Origin: Hoeflea sp.
Lineage (GTDB): Bacteria > Pseudomonadota > Alphaproteobacteria > Rhizobiales > Rhizobiaceae
Length of the DNA: 60,328 nt
NCBI RefSeq assembly: GCF_030682515.1
Contig: NZ_JAUXOD010000142.1
Coordinates: 1-60,328, forward strand
Direction: 5' to 3'
A model generated the notes under the pieces. It worked only from the letters and a program-made list of their open reading frames with translations, ran no database searches and was not told the origin of the DNA. The translations under genes and the position numbers were made by a program. Of this stretch, positions 42,280-54,845 are shown in pieces. How positions within the stretch are numbered: position 1 is the first letter of the stretch; each line of letters starts with the position of its first letter.

Positions 42280-43419
42280 GTGGACAGCACAGCTGACCTT
42301 CTGAAAACGCCCCTACATTCCCTTCACCTTGAACTCGGCGCGCGCATGGCGGGCTTTGCCGGCTACGACATGCCGATCCAGTATCCGATGGGCGTGATGA
42401 AGGAGCACCTTCACACCCGTACCGAGGCCGGCCTGTTCGACGTCTCGCACATGGGCCAGATCCTGATCCGCGCGAAAAGCGGCGACGTCCGCGACGCCGC
42501 ACTCGCGCTCGAAAGCCTGACGCCGGTCGATGTCGCCGACTTGAAACCCGGCCGCCAGCGCTACGGGCTGTTCACCAATGCGTCAGGCGGGCTCGAGGAC
42601 GATTTCATGGTCGCCAACCGCGGCGACCATCTCTATCTGGTGGTCAACGCCGCCTGCAAGCATGCCGACCTGGCCCGGCTCAAGGCGGCGCTGTCGGAGA
42701 GTTGCGAGATCGAGGCGCAGTTCGGTCGCGGCCTGCTTGCGCTGCAGGGGCCCGAGGCCGAGAGCGTGCTGTCGGCCTATGATCCCGATGCCGAGGACAT
42801 GCTGTTCATGGATGTGCGCGACCTCGAGATCGCCGGCGCTCCGGCCGTGGTCTCGCGCTCGGGCTATACCGGCGAGGACGGCTACGAGATCTCGCTGCCG
42901 GCGGAAGAAACCGACCGCATCGCCCGGCTGCTCTTGACCGACGACCGGCTGGCCCCGATCGGGCTCGGCGCGCGCGATTCGCTCCGGCTCGAGGCCGGGC
43001 TCTGCCTCTACGGCCACGACATCGACGAGACCACCTCGCCGGTCGAAGCCAACCTCAAATGGGCGATCCAGAAGGTGCGCCGCACCGGCGGGGACCGCGC
43101 AGGCGGCTTTCCCGGCGCCGATGTCATTCTCGGCCAGCTTGAAGGCGGTGCGGCGCGCGCCCGCGTCGGACTGCAGCCTTCGGGCAGGGCGCCTGTCAGG
43201 GCGGGTGCGGCGCTGTTTGCCGAAGAGACCGGCGGCGAAAGCATCGGCACGGTCACCTCGGGCGGCTTCGGTCCCAGCGCCAATGCGCCCGTCGCCATGG
43301 GCTATGTGCCCTCCGGCCTGTCCGCCACAGGCACGAAGATCTACGCTGACCTGCGCGGCAAGCGGCTTGAAATGGCCGTCACCGCCCTGCCCTTCGTCCC
43401 CTCCACCTACAAACGCTAA
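42280..43419 (+). CDS. gcvT: Glycine cleavage system T protein (aminomethyltransferase)
   Basis: Transfers the methylene group from the H-protein-bound aminomethyl arm to tetrahydrofolate. The 379-residue protein shows [66 protein letters not shown] and [16 protein letters not shown], all family blocks. The GTG start at 42280 follows GGAG at eight bases; the frame upstream runs through the riboswitch region and is not used. It leads the operon gcvT-gcvH-gcvP, with 20- and 5-base gaps. Confidence 0.95.
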   Translation: MDSTADLLKTPLHSLHLELGARMAGFAGYDMPIQYPMGVMKEHLHTRTEAGLFDVSHMGQILIRAKSGDVRDAALALESLTPVDVADLKPGRQRYGLFTNASGGLEDDFMVANRGDHLYLVVNAACKHADLARLKAALSESCEIEAQFGRGLLALQGPEAESVLSAYDPDAEDMLFMDVRDLEIAGAPAVVSRSGYTGEDGYEISLPAEETDRIARLLLTDDRLAPIGLGARDSLRLEAGLCLYGHDIDETTSPVEANLKWAIQKVRRTGGDRAGGFPGADVILGQLEGGAARARVGLQPSGRAPVRAGAALFAEETGGESIGTVTSGGFGPSANAPVAMGYVPSGLSATGTKIYADLRGKRLEMAVTALPFVPSTYKR

Positions 43420-43439
43420 GTCAAGACAGGAACATTCCC

Positions 43440-43802
43440 ATGCTCAAATTCACCGAAGACCATGAATGGCTGAAGATCGACGGCGATGTCGCAACCGTCG
43501 GCATCACCGAGCATGCCGCAGAGCAGCTGGGCGATCTGGTGTTCGTCGAACTGCCCGAGGTGGGCGCGAAGCTCGACAAGGGCGGCGAGGCCTCGACCGT
43601 GGAATCGGTCAAGGCGGCATCCGATGTTTACTGCCCGCTCGCGGGCGAGATCATCGAGGTCAACCAGGCGATCGCCGACGATCCGTCGCTTGTCAATTCG
43701 GATCCCGCCGGCGCCGGCTGGTTCTTCAAGATCAGGCTCGATGACGCGGGTTCGGCCTCCACGCTGATGGATGAAGCCGCCTACAAAGCGATGATTGGCT
43801 GA
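43440..43802 (+). CDS. gcvH: Glycine cleavage system H protein
   Basis: The lipoylated carrier of the glycine cleavage system, 120 residues. The lipoyl lysine is Lys58 in [20 protein letters not shown], the usual ESVKA setting; the start [20 protein letters not shown] and the end [12 protein letters not shown] are standard. A weak AGGA site precedes the ATG. Confidence 0.96.
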   Translation: MLKFTEDHEWLKIDGDVATVGITEHAAEQLGDLVFVELPEVGAKLDKGGEASTVESVKAASDVYCPLAGEIIEVNQAIADDPSLVNSDPAGAGWFFKIRLDDAGSASTLMDEAAYKAMIG

Positions 43803-43807
43803 GATCG

Positions 43808-46660
<2,853 letters not shown>

Positions 46661-46676
46661 AGGATGCAGAGATCAG

Positions 46677-46703
46677 AAGGGCGGCTGTCACGGCCGCCCT
46701 TTT
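46677..46703 (+). terminator. Intrinsic terminator after gcvP
   Basis: AAGGGCGGC (46677-46685) pairs with GCCGCCCTT (46693-46701) over a seven-base loop, with T's through 46703. It lies between the converging gcvP and bcsN genes and ends the gcv operon; read from the other strand the stem is equal but the U-run is short. Confidence 0.88.
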
Positions 46704-46711
46704 GCGCGGGA

Positions 46712-47662
46712 TCAGCGGCCGAGCGCGCCTGGCAGCGGAATGGAGGGGGCCTTGGCGATTGTGTGTGCGTCGGGCGCGGCCCCAGCCAGGACCACCGGCC
46801 TCGTCTCGCGGGCCGTCGAATAACCCGCCAGTTCGCCGGGCTTGAGCACGCGCGCCGAATTGCGCAGCGGTGCTGCCTCTTCCTCGGCCTGCGGCTTGGG
46901 CGCGGACCTGATGGCCATGGGTTCGGCCGCCGGTTGCACTTTTTTCGCCACCGCCGGCGCCTCGGCGCGCTCGGCCGCGTAGCCGGGCTTTAGCGCCACA
47001 CCCGAGCCTTCGGCAAAGCGCAGCATCTCCAGCGTGGTGGCGGAGATTTCGCGGATCCTGAGCCCGCTCATCAGCGAGACCAGCGCCGCCTCGCCCATGT
47101 CCGGGTGGCAGTAGCGCAGCCGGACCTTGGCCGCATAGGAGCTGCGCGTCAGCCGCTTGAAGCCGGATCCGTCGGCGCGGCCGATTTCGCCGGCGGTCTG
47201 CCAGGCGAAGATACAAGATCCGCCGCTCGCAAGCGCGCCGGTGGCGTAGCCGAAGGGGCCATGCAGATTCTGGCCGGGGGCGCCGGAGATGCGCATCGGC
47301 ACATCGGGGAGCGCCTCGCGGATTTCGCCCGTGATCTGCCGCTGGGACGGTGCCTGGAAGTAGGACGATCCCGAAGACGGCGGCGCGATCGACACTTTCA
47401 GCGCGTTCTCGCCGTTCTGATATCCCGGGTTGGGATAGAGAATGGTCTGGAAGATCTGATCGGGGCTCGAGGTTTGGCGCACGGCCTCGACGCGCCCCGC
47501 GACGCGCGGCAGATAGGCCGCGGCATGGTCGGGAGCCACATCGGCGATCAGCGTCGGCGCGACGGGGGTGACCGAACCGGTGAGCAGAGCGGGATCATTC
47601 CCGGTGGCGCAGCCTGACACGGCTAGCGCAATGGCCATCATGGCCATCGATCGCGGCATCAT
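46712..47662 (-). CDS. bcsN: Cellulose biosynthesis lipoprotein BcsN
   Basis: A 316-residue protein with a lipoprotein signal (MAIALAVSGCATGND, with the lipobox cysteine in AVSGC). It matches BcsN, known only from rhizobial and related cellulose operons. Position as the last gene of bcsA-bcsB-TPR-bcsN supports this. The middle (PFGYATGALASGGSCIFAWQ, then RYCHPDMGEAALVSLMSGLR) is the conserved part, and the C-terminal 90 residues are low-complexity, rich in Ala, Pro and Glu. Its role in cellulose export is not defined. Confidence 0.82.
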   Translation of the reverse strand: MMPRSMAMMAIALAVSGCATGNDPALLTGSVTPVAPTLIADVAPDHAAAYLPRVAGRVEAVRQTSSPDQIFQTILYPNPGYQNGENALKVSIAPPSSGSSYFQAPSQRQITGEIREALPDVPMRISGAPGQNLHGPFGYATGALASGGSCIFAWQTAGEIGRADGSGFKRLTRSSYAAKVRLRYCHPDMGEAALVSLMSGLRIREISATTLEMLRFAEGSGVALKPGYAAERAEAPAVAKKVQPAAEPMAIRSAPKPQAEEEAAPLRNSARVLKPGELAGYSTARETRPVVLAGAAPDAHTIAKAPSIPLPGALGR

Positions 47663-47666
47663 GGGA

Positions 47667-49811
47667 CTATTTTCCCTCCCTGGTGTTGATCAGTTCTATG
47701 GCGGCAACAGCGCCCGCGTCGCGCATGACCAGGTTGAGCTCGCGGAAGATGGCCCTGGCCTGGTCGGATTGACCGAGATGATAATGGGCCCAGGCGCGCA
47801 TCTGCGTGAGGTCGCGCGATTCCGGCACCAGGCTCGCGCGGGCATCGAGCGCCTGGAGCGTGCGGGCGAACTGCTCGCGGTCGAAGGACGAGCGGGCGCG
47901 CTGGAAATAGATCTCGGCCTTGAGCTCGCGGTCCCGCTCCGCCGACAGCGGCCAGGCCGAAATCAGCGCCTCGGCCTCGTCGGTGAGCCTGGAGCCCAGA
48001 AGCGCCAGGCCCGCGCCGTAGACCGCATCGGAGCGGACCTGGCCGGAGCCCGCCATCGCGGTCTCGAAGGAGGCCCGCGCATCGGAGAACCGCTTGAGGC
48101 CAAGTTCGCACCAGCCGCGGATCACCGCGACCTGAGGCTTGGCGGCTCCCGCACCCAGCCGGTCGATGTCGCGCAGGCAGGCGGGATAGTTCTTCGCTTC
48201 GAACTGGCGGACATGGCTGAGCTTCACCCCGGGCGCGGGCTCGGCCACGGAGGCAGCCTGAGCCGCCTTCGGCGCCGGGGCCTCGGCGATCTCGGGCCAG
48301 ATGTGGGGGTAGAGACCGGTAAACTCGGCCCTGAGCGCCGCATAGTCCTTCTTCTTCTTGAGCCGCAGCAGGGTCAGCGCCAGTCCCTTGATCCGGTCGG
48401 CGGAGGCCTCCCAGTCCTGGGACTGGCGGAACCAGGCCTCGGCGGCGTCGAACTGGCGCGAATTGTAGGCGTACCAGCCGAGGATCTCGGCGTGATCGGC
48501 GGCGCGCGTCTCCAGGATGGCGGTCGAGTAGGCCAGCACCGCCTCGGCGCTGACCGGCGCTTCGCCGGGATTGCCGAACCGCGGCGAGAGCACATTCATC
48601 AGGAACACCGGATCGTCCGACAGGGCCTCGAGATGGCTTGCGGCGAAGTCATAGGCCCTGGCGTCATCCTGCTGGCGCTCAAGGCTGAGATACATGCCCT
48701 TGGCAATCTCGGGATCGGGCGCCGTGTCGAGCGCGAGCGCAAACCATTCTTCGGCGGACTTCGGGTTGTCTGCCTTCAGGTCATGCCAGCCCATCAGCGA
48801 CAGGTCGTCGGGCCGGCGGCTGTTTCTGGCCTCCACCGCCAGAAGCCGCAGGGTCTCGGCCGAAAGCGGCGCTGCATCCACGTCCGCGTTGAATTCGGCC
48901 ACGTCCTTGCGGGCAAGATCGAGCCGCAGCACGGAGGGCGGGATCAAGCCCGAACTCTGAGGCCAGAGGGTCGAGGCCAGCAGACGGATCTCGTCGGCCG
49001 GGAAGTCCCTCAGTGCCTTCTGCAGGGTCACGACCAGGTGCTCGTCGGAAAGCCGGCTGTCGCCCTGCCGGGTCAGGAGCCCGCGCAGCAGCCGCGCCAG
49101 GCCGTCCCGGTCGCCCGCGGCCGACAGCGCGTCGATGCTCATCCAGACCAGGTCGACATCGGCTTCCGTGGTCGGATCGAGGCCGGCGGACATGTCGGCG
49201 AGCGCCAGCCAGTCCTTGGCTTCGGCGAGCTCCTGCATGCGCACGCGCAGCTTCTTGCGGGCGAGCTTGGTGCCGAAATCGGCCGTCGGCTCCCAGGCGG
49301 GATCGGCGGCCTTGCGGCGGATGATCTCGGCGTCGATGGCGGTGAAATCGTCGTTGGCGAACATCTCCCACAGGGTGGTCTCGTCCGGCACGACGCGGTC
49401 GGCGGCGATGTAGAGATCCTGCGGCGGAACGAAGCCGGGATAGAGCGCCTGCAGACGGGCGATCTCCGCCTCGACCCGGTCGATGCGGCGTTCCTTGGCG
49501 TAGTAATAGAGCGCCGCCGTCTGCACCGGATCGAGCACCGGCGCGGACGTCGGTTGCGGCGCCTGGGCCACGGGCGCGGCCGATGGGGCAAGGGCCGCAC
49601 TGGCACCGCCGGGAAAGGGCTGGCCGGCACTGGCGATGATCAGATGCGCGGAGTCCGCCGCCGCGGCCGGGACAAGGCCCGCCAGGCCCAGCAGGCCGGC
49701 GCCAAGCAGTGTCCGCGCCAGACGCATCGGGCCTGGCCTGCCCGCACAATCCTTCAGGGACAGGCGAGTGCCGGACCGGGCCGCAAGGGGAGTGGGTCGA
49801 AGCTGTCTCAT
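47667..49811 (-). CDS. TPR-repeat protein of the cellulose operon (BcsK/BcsC-like position)
   Basis: A 714-residue protein. A hydrophobic segment at about 33-47 (RTLLGAGLLGLAGLVPAAAA) acts as a signal peptide, so it is probably periplasmic or exported. The rest is mainly helical, with TPR-like units such as AEEWFALALDTAPDPEIAKG, DAAEAWFRQSQDWEASADRI and ARASFETAMAGSGQVRSDAV. It lacks the outer-membrane beta-barrel of BcsC. The start at 49811 overlaps the bcsB stop by ATGA; an ATG at 49727 would give a cleaner signal peptide. It likely scaffolds or guides the cellulose export complex. The name BcsK is used for TPR genes in such operons, but I cannot confirm orthology. Confidence 0.75.
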   Translation of the reverse strand: MRQLRPTPLAARSGTRLSLKDCAGRPGPMRLARTLLGAGLLGLAGLVPAAAADSAHLIIASAGQPFPGGASAALAPSAAPVAQAPQPTSAPVLDPVQTAALYYYAKERRIDRVEAEIARLQALYPGFVPPQDLYIAADRVVPDETTLWEMFANDDFTAIDAEIIRRKAADPAWEPTADFGTKLARKKLRVRMQELAEAKDWLALADMSAGLDPTTEADVDLVWMSIDALSAAGDRDGLARLLRGLLTRQGDSRLSDEHLVVTLQKALRDFPADEIRLLASTLWPQSSGLIPPSVLRLDLARKDVAEFNADVDAAPLSAETLRLLAVEARNSRRPDDLSLMGWHDLKADNPKSAEEWFALALDTAPDPEIAKGMYLSLERQQDDARAYDFAASHLEALSDDPVFLMNVLSPRFGNPGEAPVSAEAVLAYSTAILETRAADHAEILGWYAYNSRQFDAAEAWFRQSQDWEASADRIKGLALTLLRLKKKKDYAALRAEFTGLYPHIWPEIAEAPAPKAAQAASVAEPAPGVKLSHVRQFEAKNYPACLRDIDRLGAGAAKPQVAVIRGWCELGLKRFSDARASFETAMAGSGQVRSDAVYGAGLALLGSRLTDEAEALISAWPLSAERDRELKAEIYFQRARSSFDREQFARTLQALDARASLVPESRDLTQMRAWAHYHLGQSDQARAIFRELNLVMRDAGAVAAIELINTREGK

Positions 49812-52168
49812 TGGTCGGTCCTCACGCCGGCGCGGGGAACCGCCCGGCCAAGCCAGATGGCGAACACGGCCACCAGACCCAGCACCAGCGCCACATAGAT
49901 GCGGAAATGGTCGGAGAACCAGGCGGCGGCGATCCGGCGCAGGTTGCCGGGACCATAGTCCCTGATGTCATGGGCGAAATAGGCCTGAGGCCGTGTGGTG
50001 CGGATCGTATGGGCATCGAGGTCGAAGACCACGGTCTCGCCCTCCAGGCGGTTCCAGACCGTCGGATCGGCGAGCATGGCGGCGGCGTCGAGCATGTCGA
50101 GCGAGGTTTCGGCCGTGAGCCAGGTGACGACGCCCTCCCCGGTCACGCTCGGGCTTTGCGCCAGCATCGCCTTGCGACGCGGCTCGACCAGCGGCGCTGC
50201 GTCGGAGGGGCGCTGGTAATTGAGCCAATTGAGCAGCGCGTGGAACCGCTCGCTCACGCCGGCGCCGAGATCGCGCACCGGCGATGTGTCCCGGGCGAGG
50301 CCGCGCGTGGTCTGCTGGAACGCGTCGAGAAGGGCGGCCGGATCGGTGGTCACCGCCATCGCCATGGCCGCGCCGGGCAGATGCACCGACGCGGTCGACA
50401 TCGGATCAGTCGTCGCCTCCGCGCGCGCGAAATCGATGGTCTGCGGCACTGCGGCATCGGCGTCCGGCTCGACCTGCGACAGCTCGTCGATCGCACGCTT
50501 GGGCGCGATCACGATCGCGTTTCCGCCTTCGCCGGCGCGCGGCGGGCCAAAGGCGATCCGGGCGAGCACAGGGGCGCGCGCGGCAAGGCTCATCTTGGCG
50601 ATCATGGTCATGGCCGCGGAGACCGAATTGGCATCGGGCCTGAGCGCATGCACATCGACCCCGGCCGGCCCGGCATAGGGATAGGCGGAGCCCGCCAGCG
50701 CCGCGAGCTCGGGCGAGCGCGCGACGCGCGCCAGCGCCGGAACCCTGATCTCGGTGGTGTCGAGCAGGATGAAGCGGGGGACGGAATCGTCGCGCTCGGC
50801 AAAGACGCAGGCGTCGTCAGCGGCGCGTTCCAGTTCGGCCAGAAGCTCGATCTGGTTGCGTCCGGGCCGGAAGGCGCGGAGCGGAAGTTCCAGCCTGCGG
50901 CCCGAGAACACCTCGCCATCGGTGTCGCGCATCGGCAGGCTCCTGACGATATGGCCGTTGACGCGGACCAGAAGCTGCGAGGTCGGCTTGAGCCCGGGCG
51001 ACGTAGCGGCATGCAGCGCCAGATCCATGGTGGCGTATTCGGCCGGATAGAAGTCGGCGGGCAGGATCATGTCGAAACGGGTGTGGAACAGGCGGCCCGA
51101 GAAGGGGGCGGCGACATAGCCTGCGTCGGCCAGCGTGTAGGCGCTTTTCGCCTCGGCGCGGATCTCGCCCTTGCGCGGGGCCCGGACGCCGGTGTCGAGC
51201 ACCGGCTTGAGCGGGCCCTGCACCGCATTCATCAGCAGGCCCGGGATGTCGCCGGCGGTGGCCGCATGCAGCACCACCCGGACCCGGGCATCATCGGAGC
51301 CGCCAGCCACCGAGAGACCATAGGGCGCATTGCCGCCCGCGGCCTTGAGCGAGGCGGGATCGTCATCGGTGACGATGACCAGGTCGATGCCGGGGCCGTG
51401 GCCTCCGGTCTGGGCGACGGTCACGGACAGATCATCGCGATTGAGCGCCAGCGCCAGGGTCTGGACCACCGGCGCCGCCCGGTTGAGCGCGTCCGTGCCC
51501 GCGCCTTCGGGCAGGATCAGGCGCAGGTCGGTGAGCCCGTTTTCGGTGCGGCCGAGGGTGCGCAGGCTGGCCAGATCGAGGGGCCGGATCGCCGAGCGGC
51601 TGCGAAAGCCCGAGTGCTGGCTGTCGATCTCCGTCCACAGCTCGTAGGTGGCCTCCATCGAACAATCGACGCGGTGGCGCTGGACCGCGCGCAGGCGAAC
51701 CTCGTTGACCCCCGCGCGCAACAGCGCAGGAGAGACACTGAGGAGCTGGCTGTCGAAGCCCGAGGGCGAGCGGATCGGGAATTCGCCCGCGGGCGAACCG
51801 TTGATCATCACCTCGAGCGTCGAGGCCTCCGGCATGACCGAGACGGCGTTGCGGTAGGCGATGACGAGGTCGCCGCCTTCGGCGATCCTTCCCGCGTCGA
51901 GCACGAAGGTGAGGTTGACCACGTCATCCTCGCCCATCAGCATCAGGGCTGATCTCGACTGTTCGAACGATGTGAGGCTCAGGGCCTCCCCGGCTCGACC
52001 GAGGGCGACCGGCCGGGTCGACAGGATGGTGCTCTCCCCCAGGCCCTTCAGCGAGACAGCGGGGACGGGTGCCGGCGCATCCGACAACAGGCTCTGGGCA
52101 AGGGCGGCAGGCGTCGCCGCCGCGCCGAGAAGGATTGCGGCAGCCAGGGAAGACATCAGTTTACGCAT
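49808..52168 (-). CDS. bcsB: Cellulose synthase periplasmic subunit BcsB
   Basis: A 786-residue BcsB-type protein. A signal peptide (MRKLMSSLAAAILLGAAATP, then AALAQ) leads to a large periplasmic beta-rich region with carbohydrate-binding-like halves (for example VLSTRPVALG-type opening ESTILSTRPVALGRAGEALS, and later NGHIVRSLPMRDTDGEVFSG), and one membrane helix near the C-terminus (IYVALVLGLVAVFAIWLG) that anchors it to BcsA. Its start overlaps the bcsA stop by eight bases. Confidence 0.88.
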   Translation of the reverse strand: MRKLMSSLAAAILLGAAATPAALAQSLLSDAPAPVPAVSLKGLGESTILSTRPVALGRAGEALSLTSFEQSRSALMLMGEDDVVNLTFVLDAGRIAEGGDLVIAYRNAVSVMPEASTLEVMINGSPAGEFPIRSPSGFDSQLLSVSPALLRAGVNEVRLRAVQRHRVDCSMEATYELWTEIDSQHSGFRSRSAIRPLDLASLRTLGRTENGLTDLRLILPEGAGTDALNRAAPVVQTLALALNRDDLSVTVAQTGGHGPGIDLVIVTDDDPASLKAAGGNAPYGLSVAGGSDDARVRVVLHAATAGDIPGLLMNAVQGPLKPVLDTGVRAPRKGEIRAEAKSAYTLADAGYVAAPFSGRLFHTRFDMILPADFYPAEYATMDLALHAATSPGLKPTSQLLVRVNGHIVRSLPMRDTDGEVFSGRRLELPLRAFRPGRNQIELLAELERAADDACVFAERDDSVPRFILLDTTEIRVPALARVARSPELAALAGSAYPYAGPAGVDVHALRPDANSVSAAMTMIAKMSLAARAPVLARIAFGPPRAGEGGNAIVIAPKRAIDELSQVEPDADAAVPQTIDFARAEATTDPMSTASVHLPGAAMAMAVTTDPAALLDAFQQTTRGLARDTSPVRDLGAGVSERFHALLNWLNYQRPSDAAPLVEPRRKAMLAQSPSVTGEGVVTWLTAETSLDMLDAAAMLADPTVWNRLEGETVVFDLDAHTIRTTRPQAYFAHDIRDYGPGNLRRIAAAWFSDHFRIYVALVLGLVAVFAIWLGRAVPRAGVRTDQ

Positions 52169-54422
52169 GGGATCGCACCCCTCCGATGGCCGCCGTCAGG
52201 CCGGCGGCCTTGCCCGGGATCCGGGCGTTGTTGTCCTTGACCACGATCGGCGCATCCGCGTGGGAAACGGTCTTCTTCGAGCGGCCGAAGCCCATGAGGT
52301 AGCCCATGGCGCGGACCGATTCGACGATACTCCACCGGGCAAACCGCAGGGTTCCGCGGACAATGTCGAGCCGCACCTGGCGGCGGGTGATGCGGTCCTG
52401 CAGCACGCCCTGGTCCGAATACATGATCTCGGCGATGGCCATGAAGGTCGCGGGCATGCGTTCGGGATAGGCGAAGCCGAACACGTTGGTGCCGTCGAAC
52501 TCGCGCACCGAGCGGATGGTGACCGGGAAGATCACCGGGCGTCCGCCGCGGCGGACCTCGATCTCGCCCGACCAGGCGGAGTCGGGATCGATGTCGGGCT
52601 CGTGTTCGGGGAACTGCACCGAAACCCCGCCGGAGGAGGCATCGAGCAGGATGATGGTCCAGGTGCGGTTGCCCTGGCGCAGCAGGCCGTGGCGACGGAT
52701 CGGCAGGCGCTGGTTGCGGCGCAGCTCGCGGCGTTCGGCGACGACGCCGAGGCCGGCGCCTGCGACCCCGAGATTGATCAGGTTCCACAGCGCCACGATC
52801 ATCAGGAGATCGGTGGCGACCGGCTCGGTGGCAAGCCGCCACACGGAGTAGACGGCAGCGGCCAGCAGCACGAAGAACATGACGAAATAGGGAATGGCAA
52901 TCGGCGACAGCCCGTCCGAATCCAGCGTCTGGCCCTTGGCCGTGACATTGAAGGTGGGCTTGCGCGGATTGCGGATCACGCTGACGATTGAGCCCACCAG
53001 CATGATCGACTGGACATATTCATAGAGCTCGGACACCCAGGGCCAGCGCACCTTGCCATAGAGATAGCTCTGCATGGCGAAGGAGGCGATCAGGTAGGTC
53101 AGCGCATAGACGCCGAATTCCTGGATATTGGCCTGATAGATTTCCAGCGAGAAGAAGATGTAGAGCAGCGGCGAGAGCATGAAGGCGAGCCGCGACAGCG
53201 GGAACAGCCAGAACAGGTTGATTCCGGCGTAGCAGATGCGCTGTCCCATCGTGAGACCCTTGGCCAGGAACGGCCGGTTCAGAATGAGAATCTGCAGCAT
53301 GCCCTGGCACCAGCGGGCGCGCTGGCCGATGAAGGCGACGAAGGTTTCGGGCTGCAGGCCGGCGATCAGCGGCTTGTCGATATAGACCGAGTTCCAGCCC
53401 TTGGCGTGAAGGCTGAGCGCGGTCTCGCAATCCTCGGTGATGGACTGGCCGGAGAAGCCGCCCACGGCGGCCAGCGCCTTGCGGCTCAGCACCGCGGCCG
53501 AGCCGCAGAAGAACGAGGCGTTCCATTTGTCGAGCCCACGCTGCAGCACGGAGTAGAACATCTCGTTTTCCGACGGCATCGAGCGGAAGGTGCGCAGGTT
53601 CTTCTCGAGCGGATCGGGATTGAGGAAATAATGCGGCGTCTGGACCAGGAACAGCTTCGGGTCGTCCCTGAAGAAGCTCACGGTCTCCTTGAGGAATTCT
53701 CGCACGGGGGCGTGATCGGCGTCGAAGACGACGACGAGATCGGAAGTCGACACCCGGAGGCCGTCATTCAAATTGCCGGCCTTGGCGTGGTCGTTCTTCT
53801 TGCGGGCATGGTAGTTGACGCCCATGGCCTTGCACAGCGCCTTGAGCTGCTCGTGCCGCCTTGTGGCGGCCAGCGCGACCAGCGGATCCTTGTGCATCCG
53901 CTTGGCATCCGTGCCGCCGTCGTCGAGCAGCCAGATGGTGAGCTTGTCGCGCGGATAGATCATCGACTTGGCGGCGGCGAGCGTGCTCGCCAGCAGTTCC
54001 GGATCCTCGTTGTAGGTCGGGATGAAGACGTCGACGCTGGGCAGCTCGTCGAGCGAGCGCACCTTCGGCGCAACCCGCTTGAGCGGGTCGGCGAGCATGA
54101 AGAAGCTGATCGCCAGCATCGCCAGGCAGTACATCTCGGCGATGTAGAGCAGCAGGCCGGGGATGAAGTTCATCGGCTCGGAGAACGCCGGCAGCGTTTC
54201 CGTGGTGCGCCAGAAGGCGTAGCGCAGGGCGAGCACCGCGCAGAACATGAAGGTGATGAAACGGAAGATCGTGTTGTCCGGCCTGGTCATGCCGAAGAAC
54301 ATGACGCCGAGCGCCGCAAGACTCAGGACCAGCTGCGCCTGGAGGCTCAGCGGCAGCCACAGAAGGGCCAGCCCAAGTATGCCGGCGAGCAGCGCCGGCC
54401 ATTTAGTGCACATCATGTGCAT
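52161..54422 (-). CDS. bcsA: Cellulose synthase catalytic subunit (UDP-forming) BcsA
   Basis: A 753-residue GT2 synthase that polymerises UDP-glucose and moves the chain through the inner membrane. VDVFIPTYNEDPELL (near residue 120), VVFDADHAPVREF (near 230), TEDCETALSLHAKGW (near 330) and QRARWCQG (near 364) are the D, DxD, TED and QxxRW motifs. Eight or so membrane segments surround it. The C-terminal PilZ domain has RRNQRLPIRR and DASSGGV, i.e. both RxxxR and DxSxxG cyclic-di-GMP binding motifs. GGGG lies five bases before the ATG at 54422. It heads bcsA-bcsB-TPR-bcsN. Confidence 0.93.
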   Translation of the reverse strand: MHMMCTKWPALLAGILGLALLWLPLSLQAQLVLSLAALGVMFFGMTRPDNTIFRFITFMFCAVLALRYAFWRTTETLPAFSEPMNFIPGLLLYIAEMYCLAMLAISFFMLADPLKRVAPKVRSLDELPSVDVFIPTYNEDPELLASTLAAAKSMIYPRDKLTIWLLDDGGTDAKRMHKDPLVALAATRRHEQLKALCKAMGVNYHARKKNDHAKAGNLNDGLRVSTSDLVVVFDADHAPVREFLKETVSFFRDDPKLFLVQTPHYFLNPDPLEKNLRTFRSMPSENEMFYSVLQRGLDKWNASFFCGSAAVLSRKALAAVGGFSGQSITEDCETALSLHAKGWNSVYIDKPLIAGLQPETFVAFIGQRARWCQGMLQILILNRPFLAKGLTMGQRICYAGINLFWLFPLSRLAFMLSPLLYIFFSLEIYQANIQEFGVYALTYLIASFAMQSYLYGKVRWPWVSELYEYVQSIMLVGSIVSVIRNPRKPTFNVTAKGQTLDSDGLSPIAIPYFVMFFVLLAAAVYSVWRLATEPVATDLLMIVALWNLINLGVAGAGLGVVAERRELRRNQRLPIRRHGLLRQGNRTWTIILLDASSGGVSVQFPEHEPDIDPDSAWSGEIEVRRGGRPVIFPVTIRSVREFDGTNVFGFAYPERMPATFMAIAEIMYSDQGVLQDRITRRQVRLDIVRGTLRFARWSIVESVRAMGYLMGFGRSKKTVSHADAPIVVKDNNARIPGKAAGLTAAIGGVRSHA

Positions 54423-54724
54423 GTTAACCCCACTTTGCAATTCAACCCCGCATCATGCGGAGCGCCCCCTTCGAGCGGGCCGACATTAGGAAGCAAATGG
54501 TTCACAGATTGCTAAAGTTGGATGCCCGGCCATGGTTTCCAAAGTGTTGGTTAATCAACCGTTTAGCGGAAGATTCCGGCACAGGTTGCAGGACTTGCGA
54601 CCGCTGTTCCACGGCTTGGAAAGAACGTGTTCACGTCCCTGCCAGGGTGCACAGCTCTGCCGGAAACCCGGCCAGGGGGGAGATATTGACATATGATCCG
54701 GCTTGAGGAAAGAATTGGCACGCC

Positions 54725-54753
54725 TTGATGAATGAATATTCATTCATTATATT
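54725..54753 (+). promoter_or_regulatory. Promoter with a 20-base palindromic operator in the spacer, upstream of tetR and the RND genes
   Basis: ATGAATGAATATTCATTCAT (54728-54747) is a perfect 20-base palindrome. It fills the 17-base spacer of a good promoter, TTGATG (54725-54730) and TATATT (54748-54753). A bound TetR-family dimer would block RNA polymerase. The block stands 93-121 bases before the tetR ATG. Confidence 0.75.
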
Positions 54754-54845
54754 GCGATGCGACAGACTATCCCGGTAGTCCAATTTCCGGGCATCCGCGT
54801 ATCCAGTGCCGACCTGTTCCGAAATGCTCTTTGAAGGAGTGTCCG

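Noticed and set aside
47568-49898. A 776-codon open frame on the plus strand
   Set aside because: It lies opposite the TPR gene and bcsN, has the arginine- and glycine-rich composition of a shadow frame in GC-rich DNA, and shows no domain motifs.
49709-51952. A 747-codon open frame on the plus strand
   Set aside because: Antisense shadow of bcsB; composition is biased to Arg, Gly and His with no recognisable domain, and it has no ribosome site.
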